Source: Alphaproteobacteria bacterium (GTDB lineage: Bacteria; Pseudomonadota; Alphaproteobacteria; Zavarziniales; Zavarziniaceae). Taken from it: DNA of 5,951 bases. The position numbers were made by a program, and so were the translations under genes. Positions 1 through 5,947 of this stretch are shown piece by piece. A model generated the notes under the pieces. The model was not told the origin of the DNA and searched no databases. It worked only from the letters and a program-made list of their open reading frames with translations. Location: NCBI GenBank assembly GCA_021774355.1, contig JAJFJE010000152.1, positions 1 through 5,951 on the forward strand, read 5' to 3'. Each line of letters begins with the position of its first letter. Positions within the stretch are counted from its first letter, which is position 1.

Positions 1-33
1 TCGTCCTTGAAGACAGTGCCCAGGGCACGAAAT

Positions 34-38
34 GGAAG
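34..38 (+). promoter_or_regulatory. Weak ribosome binding site for cimA
   Basis: GGAAG lies ten bases before the ATG at 49. It is a partial Shine-Dalgarno match with slightly long spacing. It favours the ATG at 49 over the in-frame TTG at 7, for which too little upstream sequence is available to judge. Confidence 0.4.
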
Positions 39-48
39 CGGGCGTAAG

Positions 49-1674
49 ATGGAGCGGGTCTACCTCTTCGACACCACACTGCGCGACGGCCAGCAGACTC
101 AGGGCGTCGATTTCTCGGTCGAAGACAAGCGCACCATTGCGACCGCCCTCGACCGCCTGGGCCTGGACTATATCGAGGGCGGCTGGCCCGGGGCCAATCC
201 GACCGATACCGCGTTTTTCAGCCGGGCGCCCGCGCTGACCGGCGCCCGGCTTACCGCCTTCGGCATGACCCGGCGCCCCGGGCGCTCGGCCGACAATGAT
301 CCGGGGCTCGCGGCGCTGACCGATACCCCGGCACCGGCGATCTGCATCGTCGGCAAATCCTGGGATTTCCAGGTCCGCGTCGCGCTCGAGATCGCCCTGG
401 AGGAGAATCTCGAGATCATCGGCGATTCCATCCGCCATCTGGTCGCCAAGGGCCGCGAGGCGATGTTCGACGCCGAACATTTCTTCGACGGCTTCAAGGC
501 CAATCCCGGCTACGCCCTGTCCTGCCTGCACCAGGCGGCCGAGGCGGGCGCCCGCTGGCTGGTGCTGTGCGACACCAATGGCGGCACCCTGCCCCACGAG
601 GTCGCAGCGATCGTCCGCGCGGTGACCCGGGAGATCCCGGGCGGGCGGCTGGGCATTCACGCCCATAATGATACCGAGAATGCGGTGGCCAATTCGCTGG
701 CCGCGATCGATGCCGGGGTCCGCCAGGTCCAGGGCACGCTGAATGGGCTGGGCGAGCGCTGCGGCAATGCCAATATTGTCAGCCTGATCGGCAGCCTGTG
801 CCTGAAGCCCGACCTGAGGGACCGCTTCGAGACCGGGGTCGACGCCGAAAAACTGACCCACCTGACCGCGACCTCGCGTCTGCTGGACGAAATCCTGAAC
901 CGCACCCCCAACCGCCATGCCCCCTATGTCGGGCACAGCGCCTTTGCCCATAAGGGCGGCCTGCACGTCTCGGCCGTGCTCAAGGACCCCCGGACCTACG
1001 AGCATGTCCCGCCCGAGGCCGTGGGCAACCGGCGCCATGTGCTGGTGTCGGACCAGGCCGGCCGGGCCAATATCCTGGCCCGCCTGGGCGAGGTCGGGAT
1101 CGCCCTGGAACCGCGCGACCCCCGGCTCGACCGCCTGCTGGACGAGGTCAAGGAGAAGGAGTTCCAGGGCTATTCCTATGACGGCGCCGAGGCGAGCTTC
1201 GAACTGATGGCCCGCCGTGCCCTGGGCGAGGTGCCCAACTATTTCTTCGTCGAAAGCTTCAAGGTCCTGGTGGAGCGCCGCTACAACGCCCGGCGCGAAC
1301 TGACCACGGTGTCCGAGGCGATCGTGCGGGTCCTGGTCGATGGCGACCGCCTGGTCTCGGTGGGCGAAGGCAACGGCCCGGTCAACGCGCTCGACGCCGC
1401 CCTGCGCAAGGATCTGGGGAAGTACCAGTCCTATATCGAGGATCTCGACCTGGTCGACTTCAAGGTCCGGATCCTGCAGGTCGGCAGCCGCGAGCACGGC
1501 ACGGCCGCGGTCACCCGGGTGCTGATCGAAAGCGGCGATGGCGCGGGCAATCGCTGGTTCACCGTGGGGGTCTCGGCCAATATCGTCGACGCCTCGTTCC
1601 AGGCCCTGTCGGATGCCATCGCCTATAAGCTGTTCCGCGACGGCGCCCCGGCCGGCACCGGCCCCGCGGAATGA
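49..1674 (+). CDS. cimA: (R)-citramalate synthase
   Basis: This cytoplasmic enzyme condenses pyruvate with acetyl-CoA to (R)-citramalate, the first step of the threonine-independent route to 2-oxobutyrate and isoleucine. The protein is 541 aa from the ATG at 49. An N-terminal DRE-TIM-like barrel (about residues 5-270) carries FDTTLRDGQQTQG (R12, D13), the metal-binding HAHND (H204, H206) and the glycine loop GLGERCGNAN (N240). A linker region with HKGGLH (about 301-306) follows. The C-terminal LeuA-type regulatory and dimerisation domain spans about 400-535. The ends and the long linker match the CimA subgroup rather than 2-isopropylmalate or homocitrate synthase; this is by recognition, not alignment. 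The frame is open upstream to the window edge, with a TTG at 7, but family homology starts at MERVYLFDTT, so 49 is preferred. The stop overlaps the trmJ start (ATGA). Feedback inhibition by isoleucine is known in the family; whether it holds here is inference. Confidence 0.92.
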   Translation: MERVYLFDTTLRDGQQTQGVDFSVEDKRTIATALDRLGLDYIEGGWPGANPTDTAFFSRAPALTGARLTAFGMTRRPGRSADNDPGLAALTDTPAPAICIVGKSWDFQVRVALEIALEENLEIIGDSIRHLVAKGREAMFDAEHFFDGFKANPGYALSCLHQAAEAGARWLVLCDTNGGTLPHEVAAIVRAVTREIPGGRLGIHAHNDTENAVANSLAAIDAGVRQVQGTLNGLGERCGNANIVSLIGSLCLKPDLRDRFETGVDAEKLTHLTATSRLLDEILNRTPNRHAPYVGHSAFAHKGGLHVSAVLKDPRTYEHVPPEAVGNRRHVLVSDQAGRANILARLGEVGIALEPRDPRLDRLLDEVKEKEFQGYSYDGAEASFELMARRALGEVPNYFFVESFKVLVERRYNARRELTTVSEAIVRVLVDGDRLVSVGEGNGPVNALDAALRKDLGKYQSYIEDLDLVDFKVRILQVGSREHGTAAVTRVLIESGDGAGNRWFTVGVSANIVDASFQALSDAIAYKLFRDGAPAGTGPAE

Positions 1675-2492
1675 GCCCCGCGCCAAAAGGCGTCGGCCGG
1701 GGCGCCAAGGAAGGCCCCGGGCCGGCGGTGATCCTGGTCACCCCCCAGATGGGCGAGAATATCGGCACCGCTGCCCGGGCCATGGCCAATTTCGGCCTGA
1801 CCGATTTGCGCCTGGTCCGCCCGCGGGACGGCTGGCCCAACGAGCGCGCCTTTGCGGCAGCCAGCGGCGCCGACTGGGTGTTGCAGGACTTGCGGGTGTT
1901 CGACAGCACCGCCGCGGCCGTCGCCGACCTGACCCGGGTCTATGCCACCACGGCGCGGGACCGCGACATGGTCAAGCCGGTGGCCACGCCGCGGACCGCG
2001 GCCGCCGAGTTGCGCGGCCTGATCGACGAGGGCCAGAGCGCCGGCATCCTGTTCGGGCCCGAGCGGGCCGGCCTGGAAAACGACGACGTGGCGCTTGCCC
2101 ACACCGTCCTGACCATCCCCACCTCGCCCCGGTTCTGGTCGCTGAACCTCGCCCAGGCGGTGCTGCTGGTCGGCTATGAGTGGCACATGGCGACGGCCGA
2201 AGCGCCCGAGAAATATCTCCGCCTGGGCGCCACCGAGCCGGCCACCCAGTTCGAGATCCAGGGCCTGCTCGACCACCTTGTCGCCGAACTCGACGAGGCC
2301 GGCTTCCTCAAGCCGGTCGAAAAAAAGCCCTCGATGGTCCGCAATATCAGCAATTTCGTCCAGCGGGCCGAGCCGACCGGCCAGGATATCCGCACCCTGC
2401 GCGGCATCATCCGCTCGCTCACCCGCAGCTTCCAGCGCAACCAGCCCGGCGCCCTGGAACGGCTTCGCCGACGCGGCACCGGCGAACCGTAA
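1671..2492 (+). CDS. trmJ: tRNA (cytidine/uridine-32-2'-O)-methyltransferase
   Basis: This SPOUT-class (SpoU family) enzyme transfers a methyl group from S-adenosylmethionine to the 2'-hydroxyl of nucleotide 32 in the tRNA anticodon loop. The protein is 273 aa. Three family motifs are visible: motif 1 NIGTAAR (residues 30-36, with the catalytic-type arginine R36), motif 2 FGPERAGL (128-135) and motif 3 SLNLAQAV (157-164). Together motifs 2 and 3 form the knotted cofactor site. A helical C-terminal extension (about 190-265), with the RNIxxxxxRAEPTGQDIRTLRGI pattern near 224-246, is typical of TrmJ and absent from the smaller TrmL. Motif 3 is preceded by RFW rather than the usual small residues, a minor oddity. 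The start codon overlaps the cimA stop (ATGA). The only GGA directly abuts the ATG, too close to act as a normal ribosome site, so translation is probably coupled to cimA. Exact base specificity (C32, U32 or both) cannot be read from sequence. Confidence 0.88.
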   Translation: MSPAPKGVGRGAKEGPGPAVILVTPQMGENIGTAARAMANFGLTDLRLVRPRDGWPNERAFAAASGADWVLQDLRVFDSTAAAVADLTRVYATTARDRDMVKPVATPRTAAAELRGLIDEGQSAGILFGPERAGLENDDVALAHTVLTIPTSPRFWSLNLAQAVLLVGYEWHMATAEAPEKYLRLGATEPATQFEIQGLLDHLVAELDEAGFLKPVEKKPSMVRNISNFVQRAEPTGQDIRTLRGIIRSLTRSFQRNQPGALERLRRRGTGEP

Positions 2493-2493
2493 C

Positions 2494-2511
2494 GGGCGCC
2501 CCCCCGGGGGT
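2494..2511 (+). terminator. Weak GC hairpin after trmJ
   Basis: A run of seven C (2499-2505) is followed directly by five G (2506-2510). It can fold as a four-pair stem closing a CCCG loop, just past the trmJ stop. The following TCGTATCTTG is only modestly T-rich, so this is at best a poor intrinsic terminator. The homopolymer run is also a spot where sequencing errors could hide. Confidence 0.22.
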
Positions 2512-2533
2512 CGTATCTTGCGCGGCACACCCA

Positions 2534-2562
2534 TTGGTAACCCGCCCCGGCCGGTATACAAT
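2534..2562 (+). promoter_or_regulatory. Candidate sigma-70 promoter for the oxidoreductase gene
   Basis: TTGGTA (2534-2539, four of six matches to TTGACA) and TACAAT (2557-2562, five of six to TATAAT) are separated by exactly 17 bases, the optimal spacing. This AT-rich patch stands out in a very GC-rich gap. Transcription would begin near 2568-2570, leaving a leader of about 73 bases before the ATG at 2642. It was found by eye and not tested. If real, it makes the oxidoreductase gene independent of cimA-trmJ. Confidence 0.5.
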
Positions 2563-2583
2563 TGCCCGGCAGGTCGCGTTCCG

Positions 2584-2633
2584 CCAAGGGACCGGTAGCG
2601 CGGCGGCGAGGCATCCCCATGCGGTCCCCTTGG
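2584..2633 (+). promoter_or_regulatory. Stem-loop in the oxidoreductase mRNA leader
   Basis: The left arm CCAAGGGACCG (2584-2594) pairs with CGGTCCCCTTGG (2622-2633). The stem has eleven pairs interrupted by one bulged C (2626). The loop contains a nested perfect hairpin, GCAT-CCCC-ATGC (2611-2622), which shares only C2622 with the outer stem. The right arm ends eight bases before the ATG at 2642 and covers the GG of the only weak Shine-Dalgarno candidate (GGA, 2632-2634). The structure could therefore restrain translation until opened. The arms are seen directly; the regulatory role is inference. It resembles no riboswitch class I recognise. Confidence 0.42.
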
Positions 2634-2642
2634 ATGACGTGA
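2619..2642 (+). CDS. Possible seven-codon leader peptide
   Basis: ATG at 2619 opens a short frame encoding MRSPWMT, and its TGA (2640-2642) overlaps the ATG of the oxidoreductase (TGATG). GAGG at 2608-2611 sits seven bases before the ATG, a better ribosome site than anything before the oxidoreductase start. A ribosome translating it would unwind the right arm of the leader stem-loop and finish on the downstream start, which suggests translational coupling. There is no run of repeated codons of the kind seen in attenuation leaders. So short a frame may arise by chance. Confidence 0.27.
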   Translation: MRSPWMT

Positions 2643-4183
2643 TGACCAGGCTGATCTCCAGACGGCACTTCCTCGCGGCCGCCGGCTCGACCGTCGTGTT
2701 CATGGGTGCCGGCCACGCCATGGCGGCGGCCAATCTGGCGTTCCAGGTCATCGTCTATGGCGGCACCTCGGCCGGGGTTTTCGCCGCCTATGCCGCGGCC
2801 CGCGAAGGCATGAAGGTTGCCCTGATCGTCGGGCCCAATCCGCTCGGCGGCATGACCGCCAATGGCCTGAGCCGGGCCGACGCCAACGAGAAGCAACCGA
2901 TCGGTGGCCTCACCGGTGCCTTCTTCAAGGCCATGGGCGCCCATTACGGCCTGCCGGCCGCCTTCCGGTTCGAGCCTCATGTCGCCGAGGCGCATTTCCG
3001 CGGCCTGCTCGCCGACGCCGGGATCACCGTCTATGCCCAGGATCTCCTCGAGCGCCGGCCGCTCTTTATGGACGGCAACCGCATCAAGCTGGTGAAGCTC
3101 GAGGACGGCGCGCAACTCACCGCCCCGGTCTATATCGATTGCAGCTATGAAGGCGATCTGATGGCGGCGGCGGGGGTGTCCTACGAGGTCGGCCGCGACG
3201 GCCAGGGCGAATATGGCGAGCCGACGGCGGGCTTCGGCGTCGCCCATAAGCTGGTCGCCAAGGTCAACGTGCACACCGCCGCAGGCAAGCTCATTCCCCT
3301 GGTCAAGCCCTATCCGGGCACTGCCGTGGGCGCGGCGGACCGGGCCGTCATGAGTTACAATTTCCGCCTTTGCCTGACCAACGACCCGGCCGATCGCCGC
3401 CCCTTCGAGCGGCCTCCCAGCTATAATTCCAACTGGTATCTGATCGATCTCCAGCGCAGCTTCCCCTCGGACGGCCTGCACGCCGGCGGGGAATTGCTCG
3501 ACCTGCCCAAGGTCGACCGCAACAATGACGAGCCGGTCGGCGAGAACTGGGGCTATCCCAATGGCGACCGGGCGCGCCGCAAGAGCATCACCGACTTCCA
3601 CCGCACCTATCAGGCCGGCCGGCTCTATTTCTTCGCGACCGATCCACGGGTGCCGCAGTTCTACCGGGACTCGACGAACGAATGGGGCCTGGCGCGCAGT
3701 GAGTTCACCGACAACGACAATTGGCCGCGCCAGCTCTACATCCGCGAGGGCCGGCGGATGAAGGGCGTCTACAAGCTGCGTCAGATGGATACCAACGCCG
3801 GCGCCCGCTTCGACGACGGCGTGCTGCTGTGGGGTTACGACTACGACAGCCACCCGGTGCAATATCTGGCGACGGCCGACGGCCAGTTGGACATCGAGGG
3901 CAGCAATGCCGCCGACACCCCCGGCATGGGCGCCAAGCGCTACCACCTGCCGCTGCGCGCCATGCTGCCGTTGGAGCGGCAGTGCCGCAACCTGATCGTC
4001 CCTGTCTGCGCCTCGGTCACCCGCGTGGTCAACTGCAGCTATCGGATGGAGCCCGCCTATATGATGGCCGGCGAGGCCGCCGGGATCTGCGCCGCCCACG
4101 CCGTGCTCGACAACGTCGCCGTTCAGGGCGTCGACCGGGCCGGGGTGGTGCAGACGCTGAAAGCGCGCGGCGCGATATTGTAA
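2642..4183 (+). CDS. Tat-exported FAD-dependent oxidoreductase, substrate unknown
   Basis: The protein is 513 aa. The N-terminus carries a twin-arginine signal: SRRHFL (residues 6-11), a hydrophobic stretch (about 11-24) and an AMA cleavage site, probably after A28. Export to the periplasm with flavin already bound is therefore expected. The mature part begins with a Rossmann dinucleotide-binding strand and loop, VIVYGGTSAG (36-45), then a helix and LGGMTANGLS (68-77). YIDCSYEGDLMAAAGV (164-179) and the C-terminal NCSYRMEPAYMMAGEAAG (464-481) complete an FAD-binding fold of the FAD_oxidored (PF12831) type, by recognition. The central part (about 255-410) is rich in Trp, Tyr and Asp and probably forms the substrate domain; I see no motif there naming a substrate. 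ATG 2642 is chosen because it places the Tat motif at the very N-terminus; the reading frame stays open far upstream through trmJ, but that is a shadow. GTG at 2639 is an alternative. It seems monocistronic, with its own promoter and a structured leader. Its base composition resembles its neighbours. Confidence 0.82.
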   Translation: MTRLISRRHFLAAAGSTVVFMGAGHAMAAANLAFQVIVYGGTSAGVFAAYAAAREGMKVALIVGPNPLGGMTANGLSRADANEKQPIGGLTGAFFKAMGAHYGLPAAFRFEPHVAEAHFRGLLADAGITVYAQDLLERRPLFMDGNRIKLVKLEDGAQLTAPVYIDCSYEGDLMAAAGVSYEVGRDGQGEYGEPTAGFGVAHKLVAKVNVHTAAGKLIPLVKPYPGTAVGAADRAVMSYNFRLCLTNDPADRRPFERPPSYNSNWYLIDLQRSFPSDGLHAGGELLDLPKVDRNNDEPVGENWGYPNGDRARRKSITDFHRTYQAGRLYFFATDPRVPQFYRDSTNEWGLARSEFTDNDNWPRQLYIREGRRMKGVYKLRQMDTNAGARFDDGVLLWGYDYDSHPVQYLATADGQLDIEGSNAADTPGMGAKRYHLPLRAMLPLERQCRNLIVPVCASVTRVVNCSYRMEPAYMMAGEAAGICAAHAVLDNVAVQGVDRAGVVQTLKARGAIL

Positions 4184-4185
4184 CC

Positions 4186-4208
4186 CCTACGACCGGCCGT
4201 CGGGTTTT
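4186..4208 (+). terminator. Weak T-tailed terminator after the oxidoreductase gene
   Basis: CGAC (4190-4193) pairs with GTCG (4199-4202) around a five-base loop. CC/GG (4186-4187 with 4203-4204) can add two more pairs across a TA bulge. TTTT (4205-4208) follows. It lies three bases past the stop codon. The stem is short, so this is only a modest candidate. Confidence 0.3.
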
Positions 4209-4250
4209 CCCCCGCGACGCCGGAACATTTCAGACGCCGGCGGCGGCGCG

Positions 4251-4285
4251 AGGCGCCCCCCACCCGGATGGGGGCCGGGGCGCCT
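4251..4285. terminator. Strong GC hairpin between convergent genes
   Basis: AGGCGCCCC (4251-4259) and GGGGCGCCT (4277-4285) are a perfect nine-base inverted repeat. Further pairing inside (CC/GG, a bulged A, then CCC/GGG around a GGAT loop at 4266-4269) makes one long, very stable stem. It can form in transcripts from both strands. Neither side has a T tract, so it is not a classical intrinsic terminator. It could still stop or pause converging polymerases, or protect mRNA 3' ends; these roles are inference. The rest of the 4184-4371 gap holds a small CCCTG-GCCC-CAGGG hairpin (4309-4322), an eight-base direct repeat GACGCCGG (4216 and 4233) and a short GGGTC tandem near 4288-4301. No gene was seen in it. 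Confidence 0.4.
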
Positions 4286-4371
4286 GCGGGTCGGGTCGGG
4301 TGAATCAACCCTGGCCCCAGGGCCCCGCCCTGACCGACCTTGCCAACGGCCCCTTGGGTGGCGAGGCGCCG

Positions 4372-4782
4372 CTATTTCTGGACCAGTTCGATCTTGTAGC
4401 CGTCGGGATCGGCGAGGAAGGCGATCGGCGTGCGGCCATGCTTCATCGGGCCGGGGGGCCGGGGCACCGGCACGCCGGCCGCGGCGAGCTGTTCGCAGGT
4501 CCCATGGATGTCCCGCACGGCCAGGGCGATGTGGCCATAGGCGGTGCCGATCTGATAGGGCTCTGCCTGGTCCCAATTATGGGTCAGTTCGATCACCGTA
4601 TGGTCGGCTTCCGGGCCGTAGCCGACAAAGGCCAGGGTGAAGCGGCCCTCGGGATAGTCGGTCCGGCGCAGCAGGGTCATCCCCAGCCGGTTGCAGTAGA
4701 AGTCGATCGACCGGTCGAGGTCGAACACCCGCAGCATGGTGTGAAGCATGCGGAAGGGTGGGCGGGCGGCAGCGGCGGACAT
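4372..4782 (-). CDS. gloA: Lactoylglutathione lyase (glyoxalase I)
   Basis: This enzyme isomerises the hemithioacetal of methylglyoxal and glutathione to S-D-lactoylglutathione in the cytoplasm, the first step of methylglyoxal detoxification. The protein is 136 aa in a two-module VOC fold. All four metal ligands expected from E. coli GloA can be placed: H14 (in MLHTMLRVFD), E65 (IELTHNW), H84 (TAYGHIALAV) and E132 (YKIELVQK). The spacing between first and second, and between third and fourth, equals that of the E. coli enzyme. The E65-H84 loop is one residue longer (DQAEPYQIG). A short glyoxalase I of this type usually uses Ni2+; metal choice here is inference. The ATG at 4782 adds about ten residues before the family core but has a good AAGGA site; the internal ATG giving MLHTM is the alternative. 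It follows lpxB by four bases and should share its transcript. Confidence 0.92.
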   Translation of the reverse strand: MSAAAARPPFRMLHTMLRVFDLDRSIDFYCNRLGMTLLRRTDYPEGRFTLAFVGYGPEADHTVIELTHNWDQAEPYQIGTAYGHIALAVRDIHGTCEQLAAAGVPVPRPPGPMKHGRTPIAFLADPDGYKIELVQK

Positions 4783-4786
4783 CGGC

Positions 4787-5947
4787 TCATTCCTTCGGAT
4801 GGCACAGGGACAGGATGACCCGGGCGGCGCGGTCGCTGGGCGCTTCGCCGCCGCGGCCGAGCATTGTCATGACCGTGTCCATCGCGCGGATCTGGCTGTC
4901 CCGGGCATCGCCATCGGCCAGCAACGGCAACACGGCGGCTGCCAGCTTGGCCGGACTGCAGTCCCGCTGCAAGAGTTCGGGCACCACCGCCCGGTCGAGC
5001 AGCAGATTGATCAGATTGGCAAAGCGAACCTTGACCATCAGCCGGAAAATGACCGCGCTGAGGGGAGCGGTCCGGTAGGCGACCACCATCGGGGTCGCCG
5101 TCAGGGCCAGTTCCAGGGCCACGGTTCCCGACGCCGCCAGGGCGGCACGGCCAAGGCGCATGGCCGGCAGCTTGTCCGCCGGGTCGTCCAGGACATGGAC
5201 CGGGACCGGCCAGGCGCCGACCGCGGCACGGACCAGGGCGGCGACATTGGGCACCGTCGGCACGACCACGGCAAGACCGGGCAGGCGCTCGGCCAGCAGG
5301 CCGAGGGCGGCGCCGAACGGCCCTGCCAGGCGGCTGACCTCGCCGCGCCGACTGCCCGGCAGGACGACCAGGACGGGCCGTCCGGGGACCAGCCCAAGGC
5401 GCCCGGCCAGGGCGACGGCGGCGGCATCGAGGTCGGCCGCACCCGGCGCATCTTCGACCACCGGGTGGCCGATGAAGGTGGCAGCCAGGCCGTGGCGCTC
5501 GAAATAGGGCGGCTCGAACGGGAACAGGCACAGCAGATGGCGCAGGAAGCGGGCGACCATGGCGGCCCGCCGCGGCCGCCAGGCCCAGACCGTGGGCGCC
5601 ACCACATGAAGCTGGGCAATGCCGCTGCCCAGGATCTTGTGGCCGACCCGAAAGGCGAAGGCCGGGGCATCGATGGTGACCACCAGATCCGGCCGGGCTG
5701 CCCGGATCGCCCCCGCGGTCTCGCGCACCCGTGCCAGGACCCGCGCCGCCTTGGGCAGCACTTCGAATATCCCGAGCAGGGACAATTCGGCCATGGGGAA
5801 CAGGCTGGTCAGGCCCTGCCCCGCCATCGCCGGGCCGCCGATCCCCGCGACCTCGAGGGCGCCGCCGGACTGCCGCTTCAAGGCCGCCAGAAGACGGCCG
5901 CCCAAGGCGTCGCCGGACGGCTCGCCGGCGATCATGAAGAGCCGCAC
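4787..5947 (-). CDS. lpxB: Lipid-A-disaccharide synthase
   Basis: This GT19-family membrane-associated glycosyltransferase joins UDP-2,3-diacylglucosamine and 2,3-diacylglucosamine-1-phosphate (lipid X) into the lipid A disaccharide, releasing UDP. It acts on the inner face of the cytoplasmic membrane. The protein is 386 aa, full family length. Motifs are GEPSGD (8-13), IDAPAF (92-97), APTVWAWRPRR (117-127), LFPFEPPYFE (141-150), IGHPVVED (159-166), LPGSRRGEV (196-204), ASGTVALEL (272-280) and FANLINLLLDR (309-319). R200 and N311 fit conserved active-site positions. The second Asp of the usual DAPDF motif is Ala (A96), a point worth checking. GTG at 5947 gives MRLFMIAGEPSGD, the usual beginning. 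The window ends four bases upstream, so a start outside it cannot be excluded and no ribosome site can be judged. The stop is four bases before gloA. Confidence 0.93.
   Translation of the reverse strand: MRLFMIAGEPSGDALGGRLLAALKRQSGGALEVAGIGGPAMAGQGLTSLFPMAELSLLGIFEVLPKAARVLARVRETAGAIRAARPDLVVTIDAPAFAFRVGHKILGSGIAQLHVVAPTVWAWRPRRAAMVARFLRHLLCLFPFEPPYFERHGLAATFIGHPVVEDAPGAADLDAAAVALAGRLGLVPGRPVLVVLPGSRRGEVSRLAGPFGAALGLLAERLPGLAVVVPTVPNVAALVRAAVGAWPVPVHVLDDPADKLPAMRLGRAALAASGTVALELALTATPMVVAYRTAPLSAVIFRLMVKVRFANLINLLLDRAVVPELLQRDCSPAKLAAAVLPLLADGDARDSQIRAMDTVMTMLGRGGEAPSDRAARVILSLCHPKE
4791..4795 (-). promoter_or_regulatory. Ribosome binding site of gloA
   Basis: On the minus strand AAGGA is followed by eight bases and then the ATG at 4782. 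It lies inside the last codons of lpxB (the Lys-Glu codons AAGGAA before TGA). The good spacing supports the ATG at 4782 as the gloA start, and the overlap implies that lpxB and gloA are read from one message. Confidence 0.6.

Noticed and set aside
7..48. TTG start at 7 extending cimA by 14 residues
   Set aside because: The extension (MKTVPRARNGSGRK) lies outside family homology, which begins with MERVYLFDTT, and the ATG at 49 has an upstream GGAAG.
1623..2561. Minus-strand open frame of 312 codons opposite trmJ
   Set aside because: Shadow of trmJ: low-complexity G/A/R-rich product, no family motif, while the three SpoU motifs lie on the + strand.
2584..2633. Known riboswitch or amino-acid attenuation leader
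   Set aside because: No recognised aptamer core, no terminator T tract in the leader, and the mini-ORF has no run of identical amino-acid codons. A coupling stem-loop fits better.
2180..2641. Upstream extension of the oxidoreductase frame through trmJ
   Set aside because: The frame is open by chance. Residues before the ATG at 2642 are low-complexity, and the Tat signal requires a start close to SRRHFL.
2174..4099. Minus-strand open frame of 641 codons opposite the oxidoreductase and the end of trmJ
   Set aside because: Long antisense frames are expected in very GC-rich genes. Its product is rich in G, A, V, H, R and D with no domain motif, and the + strand carries clear Tat and FAD motifs over the same bases.
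3721..4818. Plus-strand open frame of 365 codons spanning the convergent gap and gloA
   Set aside because: It runs across the oxidoreductase end, a hairpin-rich gap and antisense gloA. The composition is arginine and proline rich with no recognisable domain.
4677..5531. Minus-strand open frame of 284 codons overlapping lpxB in another frame
   Set aside because: Arg/Pro/Gly-rich out-of-frame shadow of lpxB and the start of gloA.
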